The notes under the pieces were generated by a model. That model saw nothing but the letters and a program-made list of their open reading frames with translations. It ran no database searches and was not told the origin of the DNA. A program made the translations under genes and the position numbers. A stretch of DNA of 14,626 nucleotides from Deltaproteobacteria bacterium (GTDB lineage: Bacteria; Desulfobacterota; Desulfobacteria; Desulfobacterales; ETH-SRB1), in assembly GCA_030627405.1 (NCBI GenBank), contig DAOUSD010000015.1, positions 1 to 14,626 of the forward strand, read 5' to 3'. How positions within the stretch are numbered: the stretch's first letter is position 1; each line of letters starts with the position of its first letter. Of this stretch, positions 1 to 7,751 are shown one piece after another.

Positions 1-1
1 G

Positions 2-1159
2 GAAAATATCAAGAGAATCCTGAATATAGATCTTCCGCCACGGCAGTCTGCTTTTTTGTGGGGGCCAAGAAAGACAGGAAAATCGACTTATCTGAAAGCA
101 AGGTTTCCAGGCAGCCTTGTGTATAATTTTCTTCAAACCGATCTGTTTCTTGAATTCTCCAAGAAACCTGCTCTTTTGCGGGAACGGTTGCTTGCAAAGG
201 GAACTGATGTCCTGAATTACCCTGTGATTCTGGATGAAGTGCAGAAGATTCCTCAACTCTTAGACGAAGTACACTGGCTGATTGAAAATAAGGGTTTGAG
301 CTTTATACTGTGCGGATCAAGCGCACGAAAGCTGAAGAGAGGAAAGGCTAACCTTCTTGGGGGCCGGGCATGGCGTTATGAGATGTTTCCATTTGTTACG
401 TTTGAACTGGAGAACTGGGATCTGTTAAGAGTATTAAATCGCGGTATGATACCGGATCATTATCTTAAGGAAAACTATAAGAAATTCTTGAGGGCCTATA
501 CACAGGATTATTTAAAAGAAGAGGTTTTTGATGAGGGGTTAACCCGGAACATTCCAGCATTTTCCAGGTTTTTTGATGCTATGGCATACTCACACGGAGA
601 GCTTACGAATTATTCCAATATAGCGCGTGACTGCGGTGTAGATTCCAAAACTGTAAAGGAGTATTACCAGATCCTCGTGGATACGCTTTTAGGCGCTATG
701 ATAGAACCATTTAAGAGGAGACAAAACCGGCAGGTCATCACCAAGGCGGCAAAATTCTACTTGTTTGATGTGGGAGTTGCCGGCGCTGTGACAAAACGGC
801 ATATTGAGGAAAAAAAAGGTGAATTGTTCGGGAAAGCATTTGAGCATTTTATTTTGATGGAGATTGCGGCTTATAATTCCTACAATGAAATCGATTATAA
901 AATCAATTTCTGGAGGACAAAATCAGGCATAGAAGTCGACTTTGTGCTGGGTGGAGGCGAAGTTGCAATCAAAGTAAAGGGCTCGACCCGTATCGAGAAA
1001 AGGGATTTACAGCCCCTGAATGCCTTTATAGAGGAATATTTGCCACGGAAGGCATTAGTAGTATGCAATGAGAGGGAAGAGAGAGTTCATGGCAGGATAC
1101 GAATAATGCCGTATAGAAATTTCCTGCGTGATTTATGGGAAGGCAAGGTCATTCGCTAA
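2..1159 (+). CDS. AAA-type ATPase with DUF4143 C-terminal domain (5' end outside window)
   Basis: The reading frame is open to the left edge, so the true start lies upstream. An internal TTG at 56 is only an apparent start, because homologous-looking sequence (RILNIDLPPRQ) precedes it. A Walker A motif GPRKTGKST sits at 62-88, a Walker B-like VILDEVQKIP follows about 50 residues later, and a sensor-like FILCGSSARKL after that. The C-terminal half has the DUF4143 pattern: FLFDVGVAGA-like core (here YLFDVGVAGAV), EHFILMEI, then GIEVDFVL and a lysine-rich strand, which resembles a PD-(D/E)XK nuclease fold. The family is widespread, often carried on accessory DNA, and its cellular role is poorly defined. 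The visible 385 residues are close to the usual full length (about 380-400), so little is missing. Oddity: the usual E-x-K pair in the last core strand reads AIKVKGS, with Lys in place of Glu. Nothing ties it functionally to the polysaccharide genes next door. Confidence 0.88.
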   Translation, partial: ENIKRILNIDLPPRQSAFLWGPRKTGKSTYLKARFPGSLVYNFLQTDLFLEFSKKPALLRERLLAKGTDVLNYPVILDEVQKIPQLLDEVHWLIENKGLSFILCGSSARKLKRGKANLLGGRAWRYEMFPFVTFELENWDLLRVLNRGMIPDHYLKENYKKFLRAYTQDYLKEEVFDEGLTRNIPAFSRFFDAMAYSHGELTNYSNIARDCGVDSKTVKEYYQILVDTLLGAMIEPFKRRQNRQVITKAAKFYLFDVGVAGAVTKRHIEEKKGELFGKAFEHFILMEIAAYNSYNEIDYKINFWRTKSGIEVDFVLGGGEVAIKVKGSTRIEKRDLQPLNAFIEEYLPRKALVVCNEREERVHGRIRIMPYRNFLRDLWEGKVIR

Positions 1160-1185
1160 CCTCAAAGCATTCCGCCTGGCGAAAA

Positions 1186-2853
1186 ATGAAAAGTAAAACC
1201 ATAGACAATATAATTACACTTCTTTTATGTATCACCATTTTTGCATTCTTATGTCTGGAAGTTATCTTAAATCTGACCCCTCCCATATCCCGTGACGCCA
1301 TCATCCATCACCTGGCTATTCCCAAGCTCTGGCTCGCGCATGGAGGCTTTTACGAGATTCCCTGGGCGGATTTTTCGTACTATCCCATGAACATTGATCT
1401 TCTTTATCTCATCCCTCTCTATTTCAAAAATGATATAGTCCCAAAGTTTATCCATTTTGCATTCGGTTTCGGCACAGGGCTGCTGATATACTGCTATCTT
1501 AAGAACAGGTTAAGCAAAAACTGTGGGTTTCTGGGTTTTCTGATTTTCTTCAGCACGCCCGCTGTTGCCCGCCTTTCAACAACAGCTTATATAGACCTTG
1601 GAATGGTCTTTTTTGCAACCGCGAGCATCCTTGCGTTTGTCAGATGGAGGGATGATGATTACGTGGATGCAAAATGGCTCATCCTGTCCGCCGTCTGTAT
1701 GGGCATTGCAGCAGGATCCAAGTATAATGCCTTGATTGCATGGTTCTTTTTAAACCTGATGATAGTTTTCTATTATTCAAGAGATACGAAAAAAGGACTG
1801 CCGGCGCTGCGATATGGCGTCACATTCTTTGCCATTGCCCTTCTTGTCGTCTCTCCCTGGTTTATTAAAAACTATATCCAGACGGGAAACCCCATCTACC
1901 CGCTCTTTGACAGCTTTTTTAAAGCCATTCATCATGCAGGCGATAGTAGCAGCGGCCTTACTGTAACCGCTAAGAGCAACTGGACTGCCAGTATTTTCCA
2001 GAGAAGAGGGGTTATGTTCGGCGAAAGTTTCCTGGAAACACTTTTCATTCCAATTCGAATGTTTTTCCAGGGAAAGGATGGTTCTGTTCAGTATTTTGAC
2101 GGCGTCCTGAACCCGATTCTCATAATCATGCTCCCTTTCGCTTTTCTGAACAAAAAGTTAAACCGTGACAAGGTATTTTTCTTGCTCTTTTCAGTCTTTT
2201 TCTTTTTTATGGCATATTTTCTCACAGTTATACGCATAAGATACATCCTGCCGATAGTTCCATTCCTGGCTATTCTGAGTGTCATTGGGATAAAGAACGT
2301 TGCTGAATGGGCCGACAAAAAAACCGGCATAATTCGCCGCGCTGCGTTGATTGTAATATCTACCGTTACAGTAATTCTTATTTCTTTTAATTTTTTGTAC
2401 TTAAAGAACTATTTCAATACTGTCCAGCCTGTAAAATACATCCTTAATCAGGAAACAAAAGATGAATTTTTAAGCCGCAACGTAGGAAGCTATCCTGCAA
2501 TGCAGTATATCAACGAAAATCTTCCGGATGATGTCAGGATTTTCCTGATGTTTCTCGGCAGACGGGGCTATTATCTGAACAGACCATATTATCATGAAAG
2601 ATCATTTGGCATGAATACCTTAAACGGCATGGTCAAAGCTTCCGCAGATAAACAGGATTTTCAAGTATATCTCCAATCCATGGATTGCACTCATATACTG
2701 ATGCGAACAAATCTTGTGAATAAGTATCTGCATGACAATTTTCCGGAAAAGACAATTTTCCGCTTCCTGGATCTTGTGAAAGAATGCTGGAAGCCGATTT
2801 ATGAATCAAAGGGATATATGATAATGGAAATAACTCAAGTTTCGCACCCCTGA
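1186..2853 (+). CDS. GT-C membrane glycosyltransferase, ArnT/PMT (GT39)-like
   Basis: A 555-residue polytopic membrane protein. The frame opens earlier (ATG 1135), but that start would overlap the ATPase gene; ATG 1186, 26 bases after the ATPase stop, gives MKSKTIDN followed directly by a hydrophobic helix, so I chose it. Only a weak Shine-Dalgarno is seen. After the first membrane segment comes a periplasmic-loop motif with SRDAIIHHLAIPKLW, Asp37 being in the place of the catalytic acidic residue of GT-C enzymes. About ten more hydrophobic segments follow, then a soluble C-terminal region of roughly 150 residues. GT-C enzymes use polyprenyl-phosphate sugars as donors and act at the outer face of the inner membrane. 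The GT2 gene downstream could supply such a donor. Acceptor and sugar cannot be told from sequence; it could also be a protein glycosyltransferase. Confidence 0.8.
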   Translation: MKSKTIDNIITLLLCITIFAFLCLEVILNLTPPISRDAIIHHLAIPKLWLAHGGFYEIPWADFSYYPMNIDLLYLIPLYFKNDIVPKFIHFAFGFGTGLLIYCYLKNRLSKNCGFLGFLIFFSTPAVARLSTTAYIDLGMVFFATASILAFVRWRDDDYVDAKWLILSAVCMGIAAGSKYNALIAWFFLNLMIVFYYSRDTKKGLPALRYGVTFFAIALLVVSPWFIKNYIQTGNPIYPLFDSFFKAIHHAGDSSSGLTVTAKSNWTASIFQRRGVMFGESFLETLFIPIRMFFQGKDGSVQYFDGVLNPILIIMLPFAFLNKKLNRDKVFFLLFSVFFFFMAYFLTVIRIRYILPIVPFLAILSVIGIKNVAEWADKKTGIIRRAALIVISTVTVILISFNFLYLKNYFNTVQPVKYILNQETKDEFLSRNVGSYPAMQYINENLPDDVRIFLMFLGRRGYYLNRPYYHERSFGMNTLNGMVKASADKQDFQVYLQSMDCTHILMRTNLVNKYLHDNFPEKTIFRFLDLVKECWKPIYESKGYMIMEITQVSHP

Positions 2854-2907
2854 AACAAAGATTGCCGGACTAAACTATATTATTAACTGTGGCATTTAGT
2901 TTGATAT

Positions 2908-2920
2908 TGGTATATATAAT
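2908..2920 (+). promoter_or_regulatory. possible extended -10 promoter
   Basis: The sequence TGGTATATATAAT ends in a perfect TATAAT (2915-2920) and has an upstream TG, as in extended -10 promoters. No good -35 hexamer is seen 16-18 bases further upstream. If used, transcription would start near 2926-2928, just before the palindrome at 2931-2954, an arrangement typical of repressor control. AT-rich DNA yields such matches by chance, so this is tentative. Confidence 0.3.
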
Positions 2921-2930
2921 GGTTGTTTAC

Positions 2931-2954
2931 AAATATGATAATATTATCATATTT
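2931..2954. promoter_or_regulatory. 24-base perfect palindrome, operator-like
   Basis: The half-site AAATATGATAAT is followed directly by its exact reverse complement, giving 12 + 12 bases with no spacer and no mismatch. The core TGATAAT/ATTATCA equals the two 7-base arms of the classical Fur box, but without the single central base of the 7-1-7 arrangement, so binding by Fur is doubtful; another dimeric repressor may be responsible. It lies just downstream of a possible -10 element. It is all but GC-free and has no following T-run, so it is unlikely to be a terminator. Confidence 0.5.
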
Positions 2955-3054
2955 AAAGTCCCCTGAAACAACTGTGGAGCAAAGCGAAATAACTTTGATA
3001 GAAATTGTGAGAAGAGGTCTTTGTGTCTGATATTATGAAAAAAAATGGATTGAA

Positions 3055-3213
3055 ATGATGGAAGCCTTCTTAAAGTTGACGCCTGAGGAGAGATCATCAG
3101 AGGCAGAGAAGCGCTTGGATGAGACCTTGGAGCGGATGGCACAGATGTATAGTATTTCACCGGAAGAAGCATATGAAAAGCTTATTGAAAATAGTGACAG
3201 ATTGCATAGATAA
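3055..3213 (+). CDS. small hypothetical protein (52 residues), uncertain
   Basis: ATG ATG at 3055-3060 opens a 52-codon frame rich in Glu, Lys and Arg, predicted to be helical (EAFLKLTPEERSSEAEKRL, then SPEEAYEKLIEN). The composition is that of a real soluble small protein rather than random AT-rich DNA. GGA at 3047-3049 is a weak ribosome-binding site. In the same frame upstream, YYEKKWIE follows a TGA at 3028-3030, and before that 31 codons from ATG 2935 are open, so this may be the 3' part of a longer gene broken by that TGA. An A8 run at 3038-3045 lies just before it. I do not recognise the family. It is in the same direction as, and 58 bases before, the GT2 gene. Confidence 0.4.
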   Translation: MMEAFLKLTPEERSSEAEKRLDETLERMAQMYSISPEEAYEKLIENSDRLHR

Positions 3214-3271
3214 CTTTTCGAGAAAAGAAAATATTACCAGGTTCGCAGCTTAAGGAACGTGCAAATAGAAA

Positions 3272-4150
3272 ATGAATAAAGATGTCTCAATCATCATTCC
3301 GGCCCATAATGAAGCCCAAACAATCGGTAATCTCATATTAAAAATCAGAGCCCTTTATCCCAAATTTGAGATCATCGTCATAAATGACGGCTCAACAGAC
3401 GATACGGCTGCTGTAGCCAGAAATACAGGCGCTACTGTTTACAGCCATCCCTATAATATTGGCAACGGCGCTGCCATTAAAAGCGGTATAAGAATTGCGT
3501 CCGGTGATGTTTTGGTATTCATGGACGGAGATGGCCAGCATGAGCCGGACGATATAGAAAAATTGCTGAAGTATTTTCCTGAATTCGATATGGTTGTCGG
3601 CGCACGATCGAAAGGAAATCATGCTTCTTTAGGACGTACTGTAGGCAACACGGCATACAACTGGTTAGCATCATATGTTGCAAAGTTCCGTGTTGAAGAT
3701 CTTACTTCCGGATTTAGGGCGGTTAAGGCGGATATTGCTCATAATTTACTATATCTTCTTCCAAACACATATTCATATCCCACAACCTTGACGCTAAGTG
3801 TTTTGAGAAACGGAAGGACGGTAAAATATGTTCCTGTCAAGGCGAAGATGCGCAGATCAGGGAAAAGCGGCATAAGCATGTTTAAAGACGGCGTCCGTTT
3901 TTTTATGATCATTATAAAAATCTGCACACTCTATTCCCCTTTCAGGATATTTCTTCCCGTAAGTTTTGTTACGTTTCTGACAGGTTTGTTTTATTATTTT
4001 TATACATTTTGTATTTGGGGACGTTTTACCAACATGAGCGCCCTTTTGTTTACCACCTCCATAGTCATATTTATGATGGGACTTGTGTCAGAGCAGATTT
4101 GTCAGATGAGGTTTGAGAGGAGTGAAGGGGATAAAGATGAAATGTCGTAA
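3272..4150 (+). CDS. GT2 glycosyltransferase, polyprenyl-phosphate sugar synthase-like, with two C-terminal membrane helices
   Basis: A 292-residue protein with a GT-A fold of the dolichyl-phosphate mannose synthase (DPM1)/GtrB type. Visible motifs are the nucleotide-binding start SIIIPAHNEAQTIG (residues 6-19), VINDGSTDDT (36-45) and the metal-binding, DXD-like DGDGQHEPDD (85-94). Two hydrophobic helices lie at about 226-247 and 255-272, as in GtrB-type synthases, which anchor the catalytic domain at the cytoplasmic face. Such enzymes transfer a hexose from a nucleotide sugar to polyprenyl phosphate. The nearby GT-C gene needs exactly that kind of donor. The start ATG has AAGGA about 15 bases upstream, which is rather far. 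The 3' end overlaps the following GT4 gene by 14 bases, so the two are probably cotranslated. The sugar is not predictable. Confidence 0.88.
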   Translation: MNKDVSIIIPAHNEAQTIGNLILKIRALYPKFEIIVINDGSTDDTAAVARNTGATVYSHPYNIGNGAAIKSGIRIASGDVLVFMDGDGQHEPDDIEKLLKYFPEFDMVVGARSKGNHASLGRTVGNTAYNWLASYVAKFRVEDLTSGFRAVKADIAHNLLYLLPNTYSYPTTLTLSVLRNGRTVKYVPVKAKMRRSGKSGISMFKDGVRFFMIIIKICTLYSPFRIFLPVSFVTFLTGLFYYFYTFCIWGRFTNMSALLFTTSIVIFMMGLVSEQICQMRFERSEGDKDEMS

Positions 4151-5345
4151 ACGGTTGCTGGTATTGGCATCTACATTTCCCCGATGGAAGGATGACACTG
4201 ACCCGCCTTTTGTTTATGAATTATCTCTTCGGCTTAAAAAGCATTACGATATTCATGTCCTTGCCCCTCATTATCCTGGCGCTGCGATAGAAGAACAGCT
4301 TGCCGGATTACAGGTAACGCGGTTTCGGTATTTTCTTGCGCCGTGGGAACGACTGGCCTACGGCACGGGGGGCGGAATACTGGCCAAAGTAAAGAGATCT
4401 CCAGGCTATTACGGCCTGATTCCTTTCTTTTTTGCTGGTGAGCTTATTTCCACAATTCGTATCCTGCGTCGCTATCGATATGACCTGATTCATGCTCACT
4501 GGTTGATCCCCCAAGGCCTTATTGCAGTTATAGCCATTTTTTTGAGCAACCGCCGGATACCTCTTCTGTGTACTTCCCATGGTGGGGATTTGTATGGCCT
4601 GAAGGGACGGCTCCTGACACGGCTTAAAAAATGGATTATCGCAAACTCGGAGGCTCTGACCGTCGTCAGTCGGAGCATGCGTGAAGAGGTCAAAAGGCTG
4701 GGCGCTGACCATGAAAAGGTTCATGTTATCCCAATGGGAACCGACCTGAAAAATCGATTTGTCCCACCAGAAACAAGGCAAAACAAGGATTCCCTTTTAT
4801 TTGTCGGACGTCTTGTTGAAAAAAAAGGGCTGCGTTATCTGATCGACGCACTGCCGCTGATTCTGAAAAAACATCCACAAGCATCTTTACGTATAGCCGG
4901 AGATGGTCCGGAAAAAGGTAATTTACAATCACAGTCTAAAAAATTGGGGATAAGCGATCATGTCCGATTTCTGGGAGCCGTAAAAAATGAATTTCTTCCG
5001 GCTCTTTATCAGACGTCAGATGTAGTAGTATTTCCATCAGTAATTGCGAACGATGGTGACCGGGAAGGATTTGGATTGGTTCTTGTTGAGGCCCTGGGGT
5101 GTGAATGCGCAACTGTAGTCACCGACCTTCCCGCCATGAAGGATATTATTATTGACGGGAAAACAGGATTTATTGTCCCACAAAAGAACGTACAAAAGCT
5201 TGCTGAAAAGATTATTTCGTTGTTGGATGACCCGGAAATGGGCCGGTCTGTGGGGAAAAAAGGTAGGCGGTTTGTTATAGAACGGTATGATTGGGATAGA
5301 ATTGTTCGGCAGCATGCAGCTCTGATTGAATCTATCCCTCGTTAA
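4137..5345 (+). CDS. GT4 family glycosyltransferase (GT-B fold)
   Basis: A 402-residue retaining glycosyltransferase of the cytoplasmic GT4 type. I chose ATG 4137, which has GAAGGGG six bases upstream, over an in-frame TTG at 4113. Acceptor-side motifs include LIHAHWLIPQG and TSHGGDLYG. The donor-binding domain starts at about LLFVGRLVEKKGL and contains RIAGDGPEKGNL. The E-x7-E signature is EGFGLVLVE (residues 310-318), preceded by DGDR. Such enzymes add one sugar from a nucleotide donor to a growing lipid-linked oligosaccharide. The gene overlaps the GT2 gene by 14 bases and ends in a TTAA shared with the convergent GT4 gene. Donor and acceptor are unknown. Confidence 0.9.
   Translation: MKCRKRLLVLASTFPRWKDDTDPPFVYELSLRLKKHYDIHVLAPHYPGAAIEEQLAGLQVTRFRYFLAPWERLAYGTGGGILAKVKRSPGYYGLIPFFFAGELISTIRILRRYRYDLIHAHWLIPQGLIAVIAIFLSNRRIPLLCTSHGGDLYGLKGRLLTRLKKWIIANSEALTVVSRSMREEVKRLGADHEKVHVIPMGTDLKNRFVPPETRQNKDSLLFVGRLVEKKGLRYLIDALPLILKKHPQASLRIAGDGPEKGNLQSQSKKLGISDHVRFLGAVKNEFLPALYQTSDVVVFPSVIANDGDREGFGLVLVEALGCECATVVTDLPAMKDIIIDGKTGFIVPQKNVQKLAEKIISLLDDPEMGRSVGKKGRRFVIERYDWDRIVRQHAALIESIPR
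5342..5345. other. shared stop codons of two convergent genes
   Basis: The TTAA inside GTTAAC gives TAA at 5343-5345 on the plus strand and TAA at 5344-5342 on the minus strand. The two converging operons therefore overlap by four bases and leave no room for an intergenic terminator. Each transcript must end inside, or read through, the gene on the other strand. Confidence 0.9.
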
Positions 5346-6328
5346 CTTAGAACTTCCTCAAACAGTTCCCTATATTTGTTCACCATTCGTTGAACAGTGA
5401 AAAGCTTTTCGACTTTTGAGCGATTGTATTCTCCCATTTCATGTCTTAATTTTGGTGAATCAGCCAGAAGATTGATTTGTTCCGCAAAGGCTTTTACATC
5501 TCCAACCGGACATAAAAACCCTCCCTTAGCGTTGTCAATCAACTCTGGAATTGCAGAGCAATTACTTGCAACCACCGGCAGACCGCAGGCCATGGCTTCT
5601 GCTGCTGCCAGGCCAAATCCTTCCCTGACGGTCGGGAAAAGCAGGATGTCTGCATCTTGATATACTTTTGGCATATCAGAATATGAGATAGCCCCTATAT
5701 TTTTCAGATTAGGGTGAGCGGGCAGCGTTTTTTTGGTACGTAAACCGGTGGTATAGAGTATTTCAATATTTGTATCGAACTTTTCGGCAATAAGCGGCAG
5801 CAGATCCACACCCTTACGTCGGGTCAGATTACCGCTGAACAAAACTTTGATTAACTGTGTTTCTTTTTTTTGTTTTGGGAAGAACGTATTTGTATCCACT
5901 CCATTATAAATAACCTGTACGTTGCCACGATACCCTAACTCCTTCTTGACCAGTTTAGCTGTAAACTGGCTGACAGCCGTAACAACTGTTGCAGCAAAGA
6001 GAGCCTTTTGGGTAAAAAACTGCAGATCTGTTTGATAATGAATCCGTTGCAGCAATGTGCTATGGGCCACAGCCTCTTTGTCCAAGACAAAATTGTGAAA
6101 AGTAATAACAAGAGGAATCTTTCCACGTTTGAAAAAGGCAGCATAATCCGGCGTTGTATGGATAATATCAGGGATACCCTGCCGACGGCATAAAAAAGGC
6201 AGCGCAGGTAGAAACAATGTCCAATATGGATTGTAACCACAGATATGGTAATTGGGGATTTTATTGGCTAAGGCTTGGTGGACAACATAAGCGCCGTTGC
6301 CAGTGGCCATGGGGCTGAAAATGTTCAT
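5342..6328 (-). CDS. GT4 family glycosyltransferase, compact
   Basis: A 328-residue GT-B enzyme and the last gene of the minus-strand array. The N-terminus MNIFSPMATGNGAYVVHQAL carries the GNGA acceptor-side loop. IPDIIHTTPDYAAFF, TFHNFVLD and VIYNGVDTNTFFP follow. The donor domain begins at VLFSGNLTRRKGVDLL and holds the E-x7-E signature EGFGLAAAEA (Glu236 and Glu244). It is shorter than the usual 360-400 residues but has all core motifs, so it looks like a compact member rather than a fragment. The ATG overlaps the stop of the preceding GT4 gene (ATGA at 6328-6325), indicating translational coupling. It probably acts in the same glycan assembly as its neighbours. Confidence 0.9.
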   Translation of the reverse strand: MNIFSPMATGNGAYVVHQALANKIPNYHICGYNPYWTLFLPALPFLCRRQGIPDIIHTTPDYAAFFKRGKIPLVITFHNFVLDKEAVAHSTLLQRIHYQTDLQFFTQKALFAATVVTAVSQFTAKLVKKELGYRGNVQVIYNGVDTNTFFPKQKKETQLIKVLFSGNLTRRKGVDLLPLIAEKFDTNIEILYTTGLRTKKTLPAHPNLKNIGAISYSDMPKVYQDADILLFPTVREGFGLAAAEAMACGLPVVASNCSAIPELIDNAKGGFLCPVGDVKAFAEQINLLADSPKLRHEMGEYNRSKVEKLFTVQRMVNKYRELFEEVLS

Positions 6329-7497
6329 TGTGTTGGTGTGATGGTGTCTAAAATATGGGATAGTTCTTTCGTACTGTTACGCCGGGTGAATTTGACCAGT
6401 TGTTCGTCAGCATTAATGCTGGATTTTTGCATAAGTTTGATGAGCTGGTTTACTATTTTCTTCTTGCTATGAGGTTTTTCGGAAATAAAAACACCTTCCA
6501 CATTTCCAAAAAGTTGCGTAATGATAGAGCCTTTTGGGACGAGGCAAAGACAGGGTTTTTTCAAGGCCAAGTAGTCGAAAATTTTTGTTCCAAGGCCATT
6601 AATTACTCCATTTGATAATAGCCCGTAATCACAACCGGCAAGTAATCGTAAAATGTAGCTATAGGGTTTAAAGGAGTGAATAATCACCTGCTCCAGCATG
6701 TCTAGTTTATGTGCAGTGTTTCGGATAATTTCATGTTCGCTGCCAACATAAATCAAAGTGAGGTCAGGAATATCACGGACAGCCTTTAATATCTCTTCCA
6801 ACTGGTTCCCAAGGTAAATTGAAAACTGGCCTGCTACAATAATTGTTTTGCCAGAAGTAAGTGAAAGCGGTTGAACCCCCTTGAAATCATCCTCGTCGTA
6901 TCCGTTATAAATAGTATGGTATTTGGAGGAATATGTCGGATGGGCTAAAATATATTCTGTCTTCAAAATTTGGGTGGCAAATGTGGCAGCAGATGTGTAC
7001 CTCAAGGCAATTTTTTCTATTAGAAAATAAAATTTGCGTTGTATTCTTTTTAAAATTCTAACGGTATGCCTGGGTTGGCCATCATAACCAAAATTCATAC
7101 TCCAGGAATCACGGAAATCAAGCACAACTGGTATGCGTAATGCTTTTGTCAGTAGGGGAGTAATAATAAAGGGATGAAATGGACTTCCTACCATATAGAT
7201 CGCATCTATTCTGTGCCTGTTTCTTGCGACAAACAGCAGAACAAGCAGGGGAAATAGTAATGCCATAATTGTTCTTGCGGCAGGCACCCTGAAATAGGGT
7301 AGGCGGCTTACATACAGAGCATGCATTTCAGGCTGTAGTTCGGAAGCTATAGCCTTTCCATAATAACGCTGATCAACAGTCAGTACCCATGGGTTCCACT
7401 GAAATTCAGGCAGAAATTTGCAAAATTTCAAGGCCCGGACAACCGATACTTTTGCAAGAGGCGGAAAGTTAAAAGAGACAATAAGAACGGTCTTCAT
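6325..7497 (-). CDS. GT4-like glycosyltransferase with altered E-x7-E region
   Basis: A 390-residue protein with a GT-B layout. The N-terminus MKTVLIVSFNFPPLAKVSVVR matches GT4-like enzymes that start with a PP loop. A hydrophobic stretch at about residues 75-91 may bind the membrane. VVLDFRDSW and TIYNGYDEDDF are typical of this subgroup. The donor domain (TIIVAGQFSIYLGNQLEEIL) is divergent, and the region matching E-x7-E reads GLGTKIFDYLALKKPCL, with Asp where Glu is usual. This is a known kind of variation in GT4-like sequences, so the enzyme may still be active. AAGGA stands 12 bases before the ATG. It follows a deacetylase remnant and overlaps the next gene by an ATGA. Confidence 0.82.
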   Translation of the reverse strand: MKTVLIVSFNFPPLAKVSVVRALKFCKFLPEFQWNPWVLTVDQRYYGKAIASELQPEMHALYVSRLPYFRVPAARTIMALLFPLLVLLFVARNRHRIDAIYMVGSPFHPFIITPLLTKALRIPVVLDFRDSWSMNFGYDGQPRHTVRILKRIQRKFYFLIEKIALRYTSAATFATQILKTEYILAHPTYSSKYHTIYNGYDEDDFKGVQPLSLTSGKTIIVAGQFSIYLGNQLEEILKAVRDIPDLTLIYVGSEHEIIRNTAHKLDMLEQVIIHSFKPYSYILRLLAGCDYGLLSNGVINGLGTKIFDYLALKKPCLCLVPKGSIITQLFGNVEGVFISEKPHSKKKIVNQLIKLMQKSSINADEQLVKFTRRNSTKELSHILDTITPTQ

Positions 7498-7550
7498 GGT
7501 TCAACTAATTCCTTCCCTTCAGTTTGCGTCTTTTTCAAAAGCAACCATGC

Positions 7551-7751
7551 CTAAGTAGCCGACTGGTTCGATAACATTATTCTCCCAACCTCCTTCACTG
7601 TCCCAAACCACGCCTCCTTTTCTCTCAGATATTTCAAGAACCACAGATAGAGGTTCCACCAATCCGATTTGATAATATAATTCGGATGCCAAAGAAGTGT
7701 TAGGGCACAACAGACGTTTTCAATGACGTTCGCAATTTGAACTTCATAAGC
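7551..7751 (-). pseudogene. C-terminal remnant of a polysaccharide deacetylase-like gene
   Basis: Read on the minus strand from 7751 to the TAG at 7553-7551, the frame is open for 66 codons without a start and is preceded by TGA (7754-7752). It encodes VIENVCCALTLLWHPNYI, then DWWNLYLWFLKYLREKEAW and FGTVKEVG. This matches the end of NodB-fold polysaccharide deacetylases found in glycan loci: a strand ending in LWH, an aromatic stretch before a helix, then a KxAW-x-GT-x-KE strand. Everything upstream of this, including the catalytic metal-binding part, is gone. The break with the preceding flippase gene lies at 7752-7783. An overlapping frame of 63 codons (7710-7519) has no such pattern and is not called. 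The match is from memory of the family, not from a search. Confidence 0.65.

Larger units (their letters stand above)
2854..3271 (+). other. 418-base AT-rich gap with palindrome and small ORF
   Basis: This gap separates the GT-C gene from the GT2 gene. It contains a possible promoter -10 (2915-2920), a perfect 24-base palindrome (2931-2954) and a short ORF (3055-3213), each listed separately. No homology to a larger gene is recognisable on either strand, and there is no convincing rho-independent terminator after the GT-C stop. The GT2 and GT4 genes downstream could therefore have their own promoter here. Confidence 0.6.

Noticed and set aside
1135..1185. Earlier start (ATG 1135) for the GT-C gene
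   Set aside because: It would overlap the ATPase gene by 25 bases and add a polar, non-homologous-looking leader before the first membrane helix; ATG 1186 fits better.
2931..2954. Palindrome as a rho-independent terminator for the GT-C gene
   Set aside because: The stem is almost entirely A-T and no T-run follows, so a stable terminator hairpin is unlikely.
3028..3030. TGA as a selenocysteine codon in the small ORF
   Set aside because: No SECIS-like hairpin is evident right after the TGA, the DNA there is A-rich and unstructured, and no redox motif surrounds the position.
2927..3172. 81-codon minus-strand ORF in the 418-base gap
   Set aside because: It is antisense to the small plus-strand ORF, runs into the palindrome, and has no recognisable motif or domain-like composition.
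4308..4781. 157-codon minus-strand ORF inside a GT4 gene
   Set aside because: It lies wholly within a GT4 gene whose motifs are clear; the antisense frame shows no family pattern and is taken as a shadow.
7519..7710. 63-codon minus-strand ORF between the flippase and GT4 genes
   Set aside because: It overlaps the deacetylase remnant in a different frame. The remnant's frame shows family-like sequence, whereas this one does not.
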